NCBI GenBank assembly: GCA_033283265.1
Contig: JAWMQN010000003.1
Location: forward strand, 186,001-250,000
Reading direction: 5' to 3'
Length of the DNA stretch: 64,000 nt
From: Mangrovimicrobium sp033283265
GTDB lineage: Bacteria > Pseudomonadota > Gammaproteobacteria > Pseudomonadales > Halieaceae
Shown here: piece after piece, positions 1-8,266 of the stretch
Layout of the letters: each line of letters opens with the position of its first letter
How positions within the stretch are numbered: position 1 is the first letter of the stretch
Made by a program: the position numbers and the translations under genes
Notes under the pieces: model-generated
Database searches by the model: none
The model's input: the letters and a program-made list of their open reading frames with translations, nothing else
What the model was told of the DNA's origin: nothing

Positions 1-948
1 GAGGCCGGCGAACCCAGCGGGCACTACCTGCAGCAGTTCCGTGCACCGGTACATATCGAGTCCAACATCGCCGGCGAGGCGGTGGTCACCATCGCCACAG
101 ACAATGCCGGCGCTGACCAGCAGCGCTTTGTTTTCAGCCTGCTCGGCCTCGCGGTGATCCTCAGCCTCGCCGTCTACGGCGCCGGGCTGCAGGTGGGCAA
201 GGCCCTCGGCGCACGCCTGCGCCAGCTCAGCCGCTACCTCGTGCTCGAGGACGACAACGGCCGCCTGCCCGGCAACGAGCTGGCGGCGCTGGAGACCCGG
301 GTAAAGGCTTTGCCCATGGACCTGCTGCGCACCCGCGAGAACAGCAACGGCAGCGACGAGCACTACAAGGGCAGCGCGGTGCTCTACCTGCAGCTGGACA
401 GCCTCAGCGATTACGTCGACACCCTCGACGAGCAGTCCCTGCACCGCTACATCGCGCGCATCCACCGCCTGGTGCACACCGCCGCGGGTTTTTACGCGGG
501 TGAATTGCAGGTGGTGCGGCAGTTCGCCCTGGCGGTGTACTTCACCGGCCCCGGCAAGGCGGGCAGCGCGGCCTTTCGCGCCGCCTGTTGCGCGTGGCTG
601 GTGCAGGCCGCGGCCCGCGAGCTGGAGAAAAGGCAGTCGCTCTCCATGCGTTTCTTCATGGCCGTGGGCCAGAGTGAACTCGGCGCGGGGGACAGCAGCG
701 ACATCTACCCGGGCCTCTACATGCAGTCGACCCTGGATGAATTGCAGCTGGCCTGTGAGAGCCGGCCACCGAAAATATTGCTCGCCCCCGCGGTCTGCGT
801 CGATACCGATATCGACGGGCGCCTGCAGCAGCAGGCCACCGAAGTGATGGACTACGCGATGCTGGAAGCGGTCGCAGACCCCTACAGCGACCTGCTCGAA
901 CGGCAGCTGCGCCTGACGCTGAAGCGGCTGGCGGAACCGGCATTCTGA
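1..948 (+). CDS. AhpA/YtjB-family inner-membrane protein, 3' part only
   Basis: The frame is open from the first base of the window, so the 5' end lies upstream; the GTG at 82 is internal, not a start. One clear membrane segment (FVFSLLGLAVILSLAVYGAG) lies about 36-60 residues in and is followed by a HAMP-like linker (LGARLRQLSRYL) and a cytoplasmic domain of about 240 residues. This arrangement and the location next to parC fit the AhpA/YtjB (Smp) family, found between serB and parC in pseudomonads; its biochemical role is not established. The family assignment rests on architecture and synteny rather than a recognised catalytic motif. It converges on parC across a GC-rich hairpin. Confidence 0.6.
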   Translation, partial: EAGEPSGHYLQQFRAPVHIESNIAGEAVVTIATDNAGADQQRFVFSLLGLAVILSLAVYGAGLQVGKALGARLRQLSRYLVLEDDNGRLPGNELAALETRVKALPMDLLRTRENSNGSDEHYKGSAVLYLQLDSLSDYVDTLDEQSLHRYIARIHRLVHTAAGFYAGELQVVRQFALAVYFTGPGKAGSAAFRAACCAWLVQAAARELEKRQSLSMRFFMAVGQSELGAGDSSDIYPGLYMQSTLDELQLACESRPPKILLAPAVCVDTDIDGRLQQQATEVMDYAMLEAVADPYSDLLERQLRLTLKRLAEPAF

Positions 949-959
949 ACACCGGCGCC

Positions 960-986
960 GCGCCGGGGCCGACCGCGCCCCGGCGC
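960..986. terminator. GC-rich hairpin between convergent genes
   Basis: A 10-bp perfect stem (GCGCCGGGGC / GCCCCGGCGC) with a 7-nt loop sits in the 45-nt gap between the convergent first gene and parC. No T-tract follows on either side, so a bidirectional terminator is inferred from position and stem strength only. Confidence 0.4.
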
Positions 987-993
987 TGCGGTA

Positions 994-3249
994 TCAGCTC
1001 TCGACCACCATCGCCTCCACCCGCTGGAAGCCGCGGGGCAGCTTGTTGCCGCGCCGCCCGCGCTCGCCGCGGTAGTGCTCGAGGTCCGAGGCCTTCAGTT
1101 TGTGGTGGCGCTTGCCGGCGTAGACCACCAGGGTCTCGCGCTCGGTCAGCACCTTCGCCGCCACCATGTACTCCTCCCTGGACTGCACCCGGGCGGAGGG
1201 AATGCCGATGATCTTGTTGCCCTTGCCGCGGGCCATCTGCGGCAGGTCGGCCAGCGGGAATACCAGCAGGCGCCCCTCACTGGACACCGCCGCGACCCAG
1301 TTGCCCTCGGTGCTCGAGGGTATCGGCGCGGGCTGCAGAACCCGCCCGCCCTTGGGCAGGTTGAGCACCGCCTTGCCGGCCTTGTTCTTCGACTGCAGGT
1401 CGGCAAGCCTGGCCACGAAACCGTAGCCGGCGTCCGAGGCCAGCAGGTAGAGCTGGTCATCGGCCCCCGACAGCAGGCCCTCGAAGGTCGCCCCGGAGGG
1501 CGGGTTGATGCGCCCGGTCAGCGGCTCGCCCTGGCCGCGGGCGGAGGGCAGGTTGTGCGAGGCCAGGGTGTAGGCCCGGCCGGTGGAGTCGAATACCACT
1601 GTCGGCTGGTTGCTGCGCCCCTTCACCGCCAGCTTGAAGCTGTCGCCCGACTTGTAGCTGAGGCTGGTGGGGTCGATGTCGTGGCCCTTGGCGGCGCGGA
1701 TCCAGCCCTTGTCGGAAACCACCACGGTGACCGGGTCCGAGGTGGTCAGCTCCAGCTCGCTGAAGGCCCGCGCCTCTTCGCGCTGCGCCAGCGGCGAGCG
1801 GCGCGCGTCGCCGTACTCCTCGGCGGCTTCGAGCAGCTCTTTTTTCATCAGGGTTTTCAGCCGCGCGTCGGAGCCGAGGATCTGCTGCAGGCTGTCGCGC
1901 TCGGCGCTCAGCTCGTCCTGCTCGGCGCGGATGTTCATTTCCTCGAGCTTGGCCAGGTTGCGCAGTTTCAGGTCAAGGATGGCCTCGGCCTGCACGTCGG
2001 TGATGCCGAAGCGCGCCATCAGCGCGGGCTTGGGCTTGTCCTCGGTGCGGATGATATGGATCACCTCGTCGATGTTGAGGTAGGCGACCAGGTAGCCCTC
2101 GAGGATGTGCAGGCGCTTCTCCACCCGCTCCAGCCGGTACTGCAGGCGGCGGCGGGTGGTCTCCCGGCGGAACTGCAGCCACTCGCCGAGGATGCGGTCG
2201 AGCCCCTTCACCCCCGGGCGGCCGTCGATGCCGATCATGTTGAGGTTGACCCGGTAGCTCTTCTCCAGGTCAGTGGTGGCGAAGAGGTGGCCCATCACCG
2301 CCTCCAGGTCGACCCGGTTGGATTTCGGCACGATCACCAGGCGGGTGGGGTTCTCGTGGTCGGACTCGTCGCGCAGGTCGGTGACCATGGGCAGCTTTTT
2401 CGCCTGCATCTGCTGGGCGATCTGCTCCAGTACCCGGGAGCCGGAGACCTGGTAGGGCAGCGCGTTGATGACGATGTCGCCGTCCTCGCGCTCCCACACT
2501 GCACGCATCTTCACCCCGCCGCGGCCGCTCTCGTAGAAAGCGATGATGTCCTCGCGGGGGGTGATGATCTCCGCCTCGGTCGGGTAGTCGGGCCCCTGGA
2601 TGTGCTCGCAGAGTTCGGCGACGGTGGTCTTCGGCGCCTCCAGCAGGCGGATGGCCGCGGTGACCACCTCGCGCAGGTTGTGCGGCGGGATATCCGTCGC
2701 CATGCCCACGGCGATGCCGGTGGTGCCGTTGAGCAGCACGTTGGGCACCCGCGCCGGCAGTACCGCAGGCTCGTCGAGGGTGCCGTCGAAGTTCGGCAGC
2801 CAGTCCACCGTACCCTGGCCCAGCTCCGAGAGCAGCGCCTCGGCGTAGGGCGCCAGGCGCGACTCGGTGTAGCGCATCGCGGCGAAGGACTTCGGGTCGT
2901 CCGGGGAGCCCCAGTTGCCCTGGCCGTCCACCAGCGGGTAGCGGTAGCTGAAGTCCTGGGCCATCAGCACCATGGCCTCGTAGGCGGCGCTGTCGCCGTG
3001 GGGGTGGAACTTGCCGATCACGTCGCCCACGGTGCGGGCGGATTTCTTGTACTTGGCACTGGCCTTCAGGCCCAGCTCGCTCATGGCGTAGACAATGCGC
3101 CGCTGCACCGGCTTCAGGCCGTCGCCGAGGTGCGGCAGGGCGCGATCCAGGATCACGTACATGGAGTAATCCAGGTAGGCCTTTTCGGTATAGGCCTTGA
3201 GCGACACCTGTTCGATGCCGTCCTCGTCGATAGTTACGATATCAGTCAT
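994..3249 (-). CDS. parC: DNA topoisomerase IV subunit A
   Basis: ParC is the DNA-cleaving subunit that, with ParE, decatenates daughter chromosomes. The 751-residue length matches the family. The N-terminal breakage-reunion domain contains HPHGDSAAYEAM (residues 82-93) and the catalytic tyrosine in AAMRYTESRL (Tyr127). A long coiled tower region follows and then a C-terminal beta-pinwheel. At the quinolone-resistance positions it carries Ser87 and Glu91 (E. coli Ser80 and Glu84), the susceptible-type residues. The start ATG is followed directly by the family's acidic N-terminus. parE is not in the window. The very long plus-strand open frame across this gene is a composition shadow. Confidence 0.97.
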   Translation of the reverse strand: MTDIVTIDEDGIEQVSLKAYTEKAYLDYSMYVILDRALPHLGDGLKPVQRRIVYAMSELGLKASAKYKKSARTVGDVIGKFHPHGDSAAYEAMVLMAQDFSYRYPLVDGQGNWGSPDDPKSFAAMRYTESRLAPYAEALLSELGQGTVDWLPNFDGTLDEPAVLPARVPNVLLNGTTGIAVGMATDIPPHNLREVVTAAIRLLEAPKTTVAELCEHIQGPDYPTEAEIITPREDIIAFYESGRGGVKMRAVWEREDGDIVINALPYQVSGSRVLEQIAQQMQAKKLPMVTDLRDESDHENPTRLVIVPKSNRVDLEAVMGHLFATTDLEKSYRVNLNMIGIDGRPGVKGLDRILGEWLQFRRETTRRRLQYRLERVEKRLHILEGYLVAYLNIDEVIHIIRTEDKPKPALMARFGITDVQAEAILDLKLRNLAKLEEMNIRAEQDELSAERDSLQQILGSDARLKTLMKKELLEAAEEYGDARRSPLAQREEARAFSELELTTSDPVTVVVSDKGWIRAAKGHDIDPTSLSYKSGDSFKLAVKGRSNQPTVVFDSTGRAYTLASHNLPSARGQGEPLTGRINPPSGATFEGLLSGADDQLYLLASDAGYGFVARLADLQSKNKAGKAVLNLPKGGRVLQPAPIPSSTEGNWVAAVSSEGRLLVFPLADLPQMARGKGNKIIGIPSARVQSREEYMVAAKVLTERETLVVYAGKRHHKLKASDLEHYRGERGRRGNKLPRGFQRVEAMVVES

Positions 3250-3315
3250 GCTATTTCCGGTTGGTTCGATAACCCGCTGGGCGGGCGCTTACTTTGGTAT
3301 TACCGCGAGGAGAAC

Positions 3316-4113
3316 TCACCCCCGCAGGCTGACCAGTTGCTGGTTGAGGTTGACGATGGCGTTGGCCATGTCCACCAGCAGGCTGTGTATAGTCGCGGGG
3401 TTGCGCTTGATCAGCTCGGTGAACTGCTCCTTGGGCACCTTGACCACCGAGCAGTCGGTCTTGGCCCGCACGGTGGCGCTGCGGTCGGCATGGGTCAGCG
3501 CCGCCATGGCGCCGAATATCTCGCCCTGGCCGATGCGCCCCACCACCACGTCATCGACCAGCACCTCCGCGGTCCCGGCCGACATGTGGAAGACAAAATC
3601 CGCGCGCCCACCCTGGCGAATGATGATCTCACCGGGCCGGTAGGCTTCGAAGCCCGGCGTCGCGTCGGTGCTGTCAGGCGCATAGGCTGCGGCGACCCGC
3701 AGGTTCAACCCCGCGTAGGTGACCAGCATCCGGGTCCACAGGCGCACTGCCGCCTGGTCGTCGAACACCCGGCGCATGAACTCCAGCGCCGGGAAGGCGG
3801 AGAGCCGGGCGCCGCTGTCGCTGCCGTAGTAGACCGTGGCATCCTCCTCGGAGTTGCCGGCGATGTCGGGCAGCAGGATGTCCCCCGCCTGCAACACGTA
3901 GACCGGCCGCCCCTGGTAGCGGGCGACGAGATCTCCCGACTCCACCACGTAGAACTGGTTGCCGTCGAAGCCGCGGAAATTACCACTCGGCGTCGGCGCT
4001 ACCTCCACCGGCATCGCGGGCATATTGACGATTTCCAGCAGGGCGCTGACCAGCTTCTTATACTGCTCCCCGAGGACGCTGAAGTCCTGGGAGAGCTCGG
4101 CGTTAGCCAACAT
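3316..4113 (-). CDS. Cyclic nucleotide-binding-domain protein
   Basis: This is a 265-residue protein with a CAP-like cNMP-binding beta-roll at about residues 150-245 (FEAYRPGEIIIRQGG through RSATVRAKTDCSVVKV). A second, more diverged roll may lie at 45-100 (NQFYVVESGDLVARY). There is no DNA-binding helix-turn-helix and no membrane segment, so it looks like a sensory adaptor of unknown output. The start was set at the ATG preceded by GAGG at an 8-9 nt distance rather than the longer open frame. The phosphate-binding Arg-Ser of the cassette is kept (DRSATV), but the ribose-contacting Glu of the GE(L/M) motif is replaced (FGAMAAL). Ligand binding is therefore uncertain. Confidence 0.75.
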   Translation of the reverse strand: MLANAELSQDFSVLGEQYKKLVSALLEIVNMPAMPVEVAPTPSGNFRGFDGNQFYVVESGDLVARYQGRPVYVLQAGDILLPDIAGNSEEDATVYYGSDSGARLSAFPALEFMRRVFDDQAAVRLWTRMLVTYAGLNLRVAAAYAPDSTDATPGFEAYRPGEIIIRQGGRADFVFHMSAGTAEVLVDDVVVGRIGQGEIFGAMAALTHADRSATVRAKTDCSVVKVPKEQFTELIKRNPATIHSLLVDMANAIVNLNQQLVSLRG

Positions 4114-4264
4114 GGGCCTACCTCGTTGCGGGCGCCCAGCGCCTGTCGCTGCCGCCTCTATCCCCCTCGCCGGCAACGACCCTGTTCGCCCAGCGAGTTG
4201 GGGCCTATAGTAGCAACTTCTCCCCAGCGGGAGAACGCAACAACTGTCTACAGGGCCATACCCG

Positions 4265-4723
4265 ATGAAACTGCGCTGGCAAACCGCCACTTTCAACGAC
4301 CTCGGCAACCGCGACCTGATCGCGGCGCTGCGCCTGCGCCAGGAGGTCTTCGCCGTTGAGCAACAGAGTATCTACGTCGATCCGGACGACTACGACCTGG
4401 CCGCCATCCACATGCTGGTGTGGGACGGCCCGACCCTGGCCGCCTACCAGCGCTGCCTGCCACCGGGCCTGCAGGAGATCGAGAGCACCCTGGGGCGCAT
4501 CGTGGTGACGGGCCAGGCCCGCGGCAGCGGCCTCGGCCGGACCCTGGTGCAGCGCGGTATCGACCACAACCTGGCGCAGTGGCCGGATTCCGGTATCCGC
4601 ATTCATGCCCAGGCCCACCTGGAGGCGTTTTACGGCTCGCAGGGTTTTGTCACCGAGGGGGATGTGTACGACCTGGACGGGATTCCGCACCTGGAGATGG
4701 TGCTGGACTGTCGGGGCGACTGA
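4265..4723 (+). CDS. elaA: ElaA-family GNAT N-acetyltransferase
   Basis: The 152-residue single-domain protein matches the ElaA branch of the GNAT fold. The N-terminus has the RLRQEVFAVEQQSIYVDPDDYD signature, and the acetyl-CoA pyrophosphate loop is GQARGSGLGRTLV at about residues 83-95. The C-terminus keeps the family's YGSQGFVTEGDVYDLDGIPH pattern. GNAT enzymes move an acetyl group from acetyl-CoA to an amine; the ElaA substrate is not established. It starts at an ATG about 150 bp from, and divergent to, the cNMP-domain gene. A weak AGGG lies 8-9 nt before the start. Confidence 0.88.
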   Translation: MKLRWQTATFNDLGNRDLIAALRLRQEVFAVEQQSIYVDPDDYDLAAIHMLVWDGPTLAAYQRCLPPGLQEIESTLGRIVVTGQARGSGLGRTLVQRGIDHNLAQWPDSGIRIHAQAHLEAFYGSQGFVTEGDVYDLDGIPHLEMVLDCRGD

Positions 4724-4814
4724 CTGGTCAGGCCTCGTCAGCGGCTCCTTGTTACTACTGCAGCAGCCGCGCCGGTCAATCCGGCACGGCTCAACTTCCG
4801 CGCTAACTGCGCAT

Positions 4815-5258
4815 TCACACTTCCAGCAGAAAAGTCACCGGCCCGTCGTTGGTGAGAGAAACCTGCATGTCGGCACCAAAGCACCCAAAGGCGCAGTCGG
4901 CATGACGCTCGGAGAGCAGGCAGCACATGGCGTCGTAGAGTGCCTCGGCTTCCGCCGGTGGCATGGCGGAGGAAAAGCTCGGCCGCAGGCCCTTGCGGGT
5001 ATCCGCCGAGAGCGTGAACTGGGAGACCAGCAGCACCCCGCCGCCGAGATCCGCCACCGAGCGGTTCATGCGGCCCGCGTCGTCGGCGAATACACGGTAG
5101 GCCAGCAACTTGTCGAGCATCCGGCCCGCCGCCGCCAGGTCGTCGCCCTTGTCCAGCCCCAGCAGCACCAGGAGCCCCAGGCCAATCTCACCTGCGATCT
5201 CACCCGCAATCTCAACCCGCGCTTCACTGACCCGCTGTATAAGTGCTTTCAAACGCAA
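4815..5258 (-). CDS. dtd: D-aminoacyl-tRNA deacylase
   Basis: DTD hydrolyses D-amino acids and glycine mischarged on tRNA. The 147-residue length is that of the family. Both diagnostic motifs are present: SQFTLSAD (catalytic region, about residues 78-85) and the Gly-cisPro motif NDGPVTF near the C-terminus. The start is a TTG, giving MRLKALIQRVSEARVEI, the normal DTD N-terminus; no ATG fits, and AGG-rich sequence lies just upstream. It is followed on the same strand by elaA's convergent end, so it is probably transcribed alone or after typA. Confidence 0.95.
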   Translation of the reverse strand: MRLKALIQRVSEARVEIAGEIAGEIGLGLLVLLGLDKGDDLAAAGRMLDKLLAYRVFADDAGRMNRSVADLGGGVLLVSQFTLSADTRKGLRPSFSSAMPPAEAEALYDAMCCLLSERHADCAFGCFGADMQVSLTNDGPVTFLLEV

Positions 5259-5395
5259 GCCCTGACCTTTTCGACTGTGACCACGCGAGCAGCCACCGGT
5301 GACTTTTACCTGCGCCGACTATAAACGCTTTCGTCGCGGAGGAAGGCAGTGAGTGGCGCGCGGCTCTACCACCCGGCCCCGGGCCGGGTTAAAGA

Positions 5396-7207
5396 TCAGG
5401 ACCGGCTGGCGCGCTTGCGCTCATGCTCGAGCAGCAGTTTCTTGCGCACGCGGATGCTCTCCGGCGTTACCTCGACCAGCTCGTCGTCCTCGATGAACTC
5501 CAGCGCCTGTTCCAGCGTGTGGCGAATCGGCGGGGTCAGGGTCAGCGCCTCGTCGGTGCCGGCGGCACGGATGTTGGTGAGCTGCTTGGCCTTGGTCGGG
5601 TTGACCACCAGGTCATTGGCGCGGGAGTGCAGGCCGACGATCTGGCCCTCGTAGACATCCTCGCCGTGGCCGAGGAAGAGACGGCCGCGGTCCTGCAGGG
5701 TGAACAGGGCGTAGGCCAGGGTCTTGCCCTTGACCATGGAGACCAGCACGCCGTTGGTGCGCTTGGCCACTTCGCCCTGTTTAACCGGGCCGTAGTGGTC
5801 GAAGATGCTGGTCATGATGCCGGAGCCGCTGGTCAGGGTGAGGAAGTGAGAGCGGAAGCCGATCATGCCGCGGGAGGGCACGACGAAGGTCAGCCGCACG
5901 CGGCCCTTGCCGTCGGGCTCCATGTTGGTCAGGTCGGCCTTGCGCAGGCCGAGCTCTTCCATGATCGGGCCCTGGTGCTGCTCCTCGATGTCGATCACCA
6001 CCTGCTCGTAGGGCTCGTGGATCTCGCCGTCGACTTCCTTCTGTACCACTTCCGGGCGGGACACGCCGAGCTCGAAGCCTTCGCGGCGCATGTTCTCGAT
6101 GAGTACCGACAGGTGCAGCTCGCCGCGGCCGGAGACCTTGAACTTGTCCGGGGAATCGCCCTGCTCGACGCGCAGCGCCACGTTGTGGATCAGTTCCTGG
6201 TCCAGGCGCTCCTTGATGTTGCGGCTGGTGACGTACTTGCCTTCCTTGCCGGCGAAAGGCGAGTCGTTGACCTGGAAGGTCATGCTCACGGTGGGTTCGT
6301 CGACGGTCAGCGCGGGCAGCGCCTCGGGTTGCTCCGGGCTGCACAGGGTGTCGGAGATGTTCAGCTCGCCGACACCGGTGATGCAGACGATGTCGCCCGC
6401 GCTGGCCTCGGGCACTTCCACCCGCTCCAGGCCGAGGTAGCCCATAACCTGCAGCACCTTGGCCTTGCGCGACTTGCCTTCGCTGTCCAGTACCACGACC
6501 TGCTGGTTGGGCTTGAGAGAGCCGCGCTTGATGCGGCCGACGCCGATCACACCGACGTAGCTGTTGTAGTCGAGAGCCGAGATCTGCATCTGGAAGGGCC
6601 CTTCGAGATCCACTTCCGGCGGGTTGACCTTGTCTACCACCATCTGGAACAGGGGGGTCATGTCGCTTGCCATGTCGGCGTCGTCGAGGCCGGCGATGCC
6701 GTTCAGGGCGGAGGCATAGATAACCGGGAAGTCGAGCTGCTCCTCGGTGGCACCGAGGCTGTCGAAAAGGTCGAAGACCTGGTCCATCACCCAGTGCGGA
6801 CGGGCGCCGGGGCGGTCGACCTTGTTGATGACGACGATGGGGTTGAGGCCCTGTTCGAAGGCCTTCTGGGTGACGAAGCGGGTCTGCGGCATGGGGCCGT
6901 CCACCGCATCCACCAGCAGCAGCACCGAGTCCACCATGGAGAGTACCCGCTCCACCTCGCCGCCGAAGTCGGCGTGTCCGGGGGTGTCGACGATGTTGAT
7001 GCGGTAGTCGCCCCACTTGATGGCGGTGTTTTTCGCCAGGATGGTAATCCCGCGCTCTTTCTCCTGGTCGTTGGAGTCCATGATGCGCTCGGTACCTTCC
7101 GAGCGGCGGTCAAGGGTGCCGGACTGCTGCAGGAGACAGTCCACCAGGGTGGTTTTGCCATGGTCGACGTGGGCGATGATGGCGATGTTGCGGAGATTCT
7201 CGATCAT
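5396..7207 (-). CDS. typA: Ribosome-associated translational GTPase TypA/BipA
   Basis: TypA is an EF-G-like GTPase that binds the 70S ribosome and helps 50S assembly and stress adaptation, notably in the cold. The 603-residue protein has all G motifs: P-loop AHVDHGKTT (13-21), ERGITI, DTPGHADFGGEVER, and NKVDRPGARP. Elongation-factor beta-barrel, domain III and V segments and the BipA-specific C-terminal domain with a basic tail (KKLLLEHERKRASRS) follow. It is a single gene with its own TATAAT-like promoter about 45 bp upstream of the ATG. Confidence 0.97.
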   Translation of the reverse strand: MIENLRNIAIIAHVDHGKTTLVDCLLQQSGTLDRRSEGTERIMDSNDQEKERGITILAKNTAIKWGDYRINIVDTPGHADFGGEVERVLSMVDSVLLLVDAVDGPMPQTRFVTQKAFEQGLNPIVVINKVDRPGARPHWVMDQVFDLFDSLGATEEQLDFPVIYASALNGIAGLDDADMASDMTPLFQMVVDKVNPPEVDLEGPFQMQISALDYNSYVGVIGVGRIKRGSLKPNQQVVVLDSEGKSRKAKVLQVMGYLGLERVEVPEASAGDIVCITGVGELNISDTLCSPEQPEALPALTVDEPTVSMTFQVNDSPFAGKEGKYVTSRNIKERLDQELIHNVALRVEQGDSPDKFKVSGRGELHLSVLIENMRREGFELGVSRPEVVQKEVDGEIHEPYEQVVIDIEEQHQGPIMEELGLRKADLTNMEPDGKGRVRLTFVVPSRGMIGFRSHFLTLTSGSGIMTSIFDHYGPVKQGEVAKRTNGVLVSMVKGKTLAYALFTLQDRGRLFLGHGEDVYEGQIVGLHSRANDLVVNPTKAKQLTNIRAAGTDEALTLTPPIRHTLEQALEFIEDDELVEVTPESIRVRKKLLLEHERKRASRS

Positions 7208-7251
7208 TGGGGGATGCTCGCGCCCTGGGGGCCGTACAAAAAAGGTCGCGG

Positions 7252-7257
7252 ATTATA
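7252..7257 (-). promoter_or_regulatory. Candidate -10 box for typA
   Basis: A perfect TATAAT reads on the minus strand about 45 nt before the typA ATG. No good TTGACA lies 16-18 nt upstream, so only the -10 is claimed. Confidence 0.4.
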
Positions 7258-7336
7258 CACCAGCCCGGCCGCGGTTCATCACCCGCAGCCGGTTAAAGGG
7301 AAAAGGACCAAAAAAAGCAAGGACTTGGCACCGCCC

Positions 7337-7362
7337 GGGGTCAGAGTCGCGACTATGACCCC
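7337..7362. repeat. REP-like palindrome with GGGGTCA ends
   Basis: This 26-bp near-perfect palindrome begins GGGGTCAGAGTCG and ends with the complementary CGACTATGACCCC, pairing 12 of 13 positions. It lies between the typA promoter and the 3' end of the methyltransferase gene. A second intergenic structure at 25101-25186 uses the same GGGGTCAGAG core, which suggests a dispersed family. It may act as a transcription stop for the minus-strand gene arrangement or be a relic of a REP-type element. Confidence 0.6.
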
Positions 7363-7388
7363 TTACCGCACGGCCCCAACCCCTTTCC

Positions 7389-8162
7389 CTACTCCACCGC
7401 CGGCTTCGCCCCCGCCGGCTTGACCGTCTCGTGGATACTCCCCGGCCGCGGCACCAGCATGGGCACCCGCTGCTGGTAGCGGCGGTAGTCGTCGCCCAGG
7501 GTCGCCGCCAGGTCGCGCTCCTCGTAGCGCACCGCGATGAGGATGAAGCTGGTCATGCCGGCGGCGAAGACCAGGTGGCCCAGGGTCATCAGCGGCGCCG
7601 CCCAGAAGGCCATGATGAATCCGAGATACAGCGGATGGCGCACGAACTTGTAGAAGAAGGTCACCTTGAAGCCCGGGTGATGGTAGCTCTTGTCGCGAAA
7701 GTTGAACCAGACCTGGCGCAGCCCGAACAGGTCGAAATGGTCGATGACGAAGGTGGAGAGCAGCACCAGCAGGTAGCCGCAGGCGAACACGAGCCACAGC
7801 AGGGCTTCGACCGGGCCGCCGCGCAGGTCCCAGATCACCTGGGGCATGGGCCGCCACTGCCAGAACATCAGGACCAGCAGCAGGCTGGCGAAGAGCACGA
7901 AGGTGCTGCGCTCGATGGCCACCGGGACCACCCGGGTCCAGGCAGCCTTGAAGCCGGGCCGGGCCATCACCGAGTGCTGCATCCCGAACAGGGCGATCAA
8001 CACCAGGTTGACCAGCAGCGCCGGCAGGGTGCCGATCACCGTGCCGTCATCGACCCCTTTGGGCACCAGCAGATTGCCGTTGAAACCGATCAGGTAGAGA
8101 AAGGTGAGGAAAAAGACCAGATAACACAGGCCGCCATAGGCCATTGCCAAGGTACGTTGCAT
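7389..8162 (-). CDS. mddA: Probable methanethiol S-methyltransferase (MddA/NnrU-like membrane protein)
   Basis: This 257-residue integral membrane protein has about five to six hydrophobic helices. Its C-terminal half matches the isoprenylcysteine-methyltransferase-like fold: FVRHPLYLGFIMAFWAAPLMTLGHLVF and RYEERDLAATLGDDYRRYQQRVPMLVP. The HPLY and EERDL...Y..Y pairs bind S-adenosylmethionine in this superfamily. The overall pattern resembles MddA, which methylates methanethiol to dimethyl sulfide; that specificity is inferred. The ATG at 8162 was chosen over a GTG 21 bp upstream because GGGGGGAG precedes it at a good distance. A generic NnrU-like methyltransferase is the alternative. Confidence 0.65.
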   Translation of the reverse strand: MQRTLAMAYGGLCYLVFFLTFLYLIGFNGNLLVPKGVDDGTVIGTLPALLVNLVLIALFGMQHSVMARPGFKAAWTRVVPVAIERSTFVLFASLLLVLMFWQWRPMPQVIWDLRGGPVEALLWLVFACGYLLVLLSTFVIDHFDLFGLRQVWFNFRDKSYHHPGFKVTFFYKFVRHPLYLGFIMAFWAAPLMTLGHLVFAAGMTSFILIAVRYEERDLAATLGDDYRRYQQRVPMLVPRPGSIHETVKPAGAKPAVE

Positions 8163-8266
8163 TGCGCTCCCCCCGGGCGGCACGCAGCCAGAACGCCCGC
8201 CCTGATCATTTTTTGTTCATTTTCAGTATGGTAGGCCAGCCCGGACCTGTCCAGCGCGGCGCGGAG

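Noticed and set aside
1075..4359. Plus-strand open frame of 1094 codons across parC and the cNMP gene
   Set aside because: It is antisense to two well-supported genes, has no family motif and is rich in Gly/Ala/Val/His/Leu as expected from GC-rich third-position shadows.
5423..7423. Plus-strand open frame of 666 codons antisense to typA
   Set aside because: Composition shadow of typA; no motif or ribosome-binding site.
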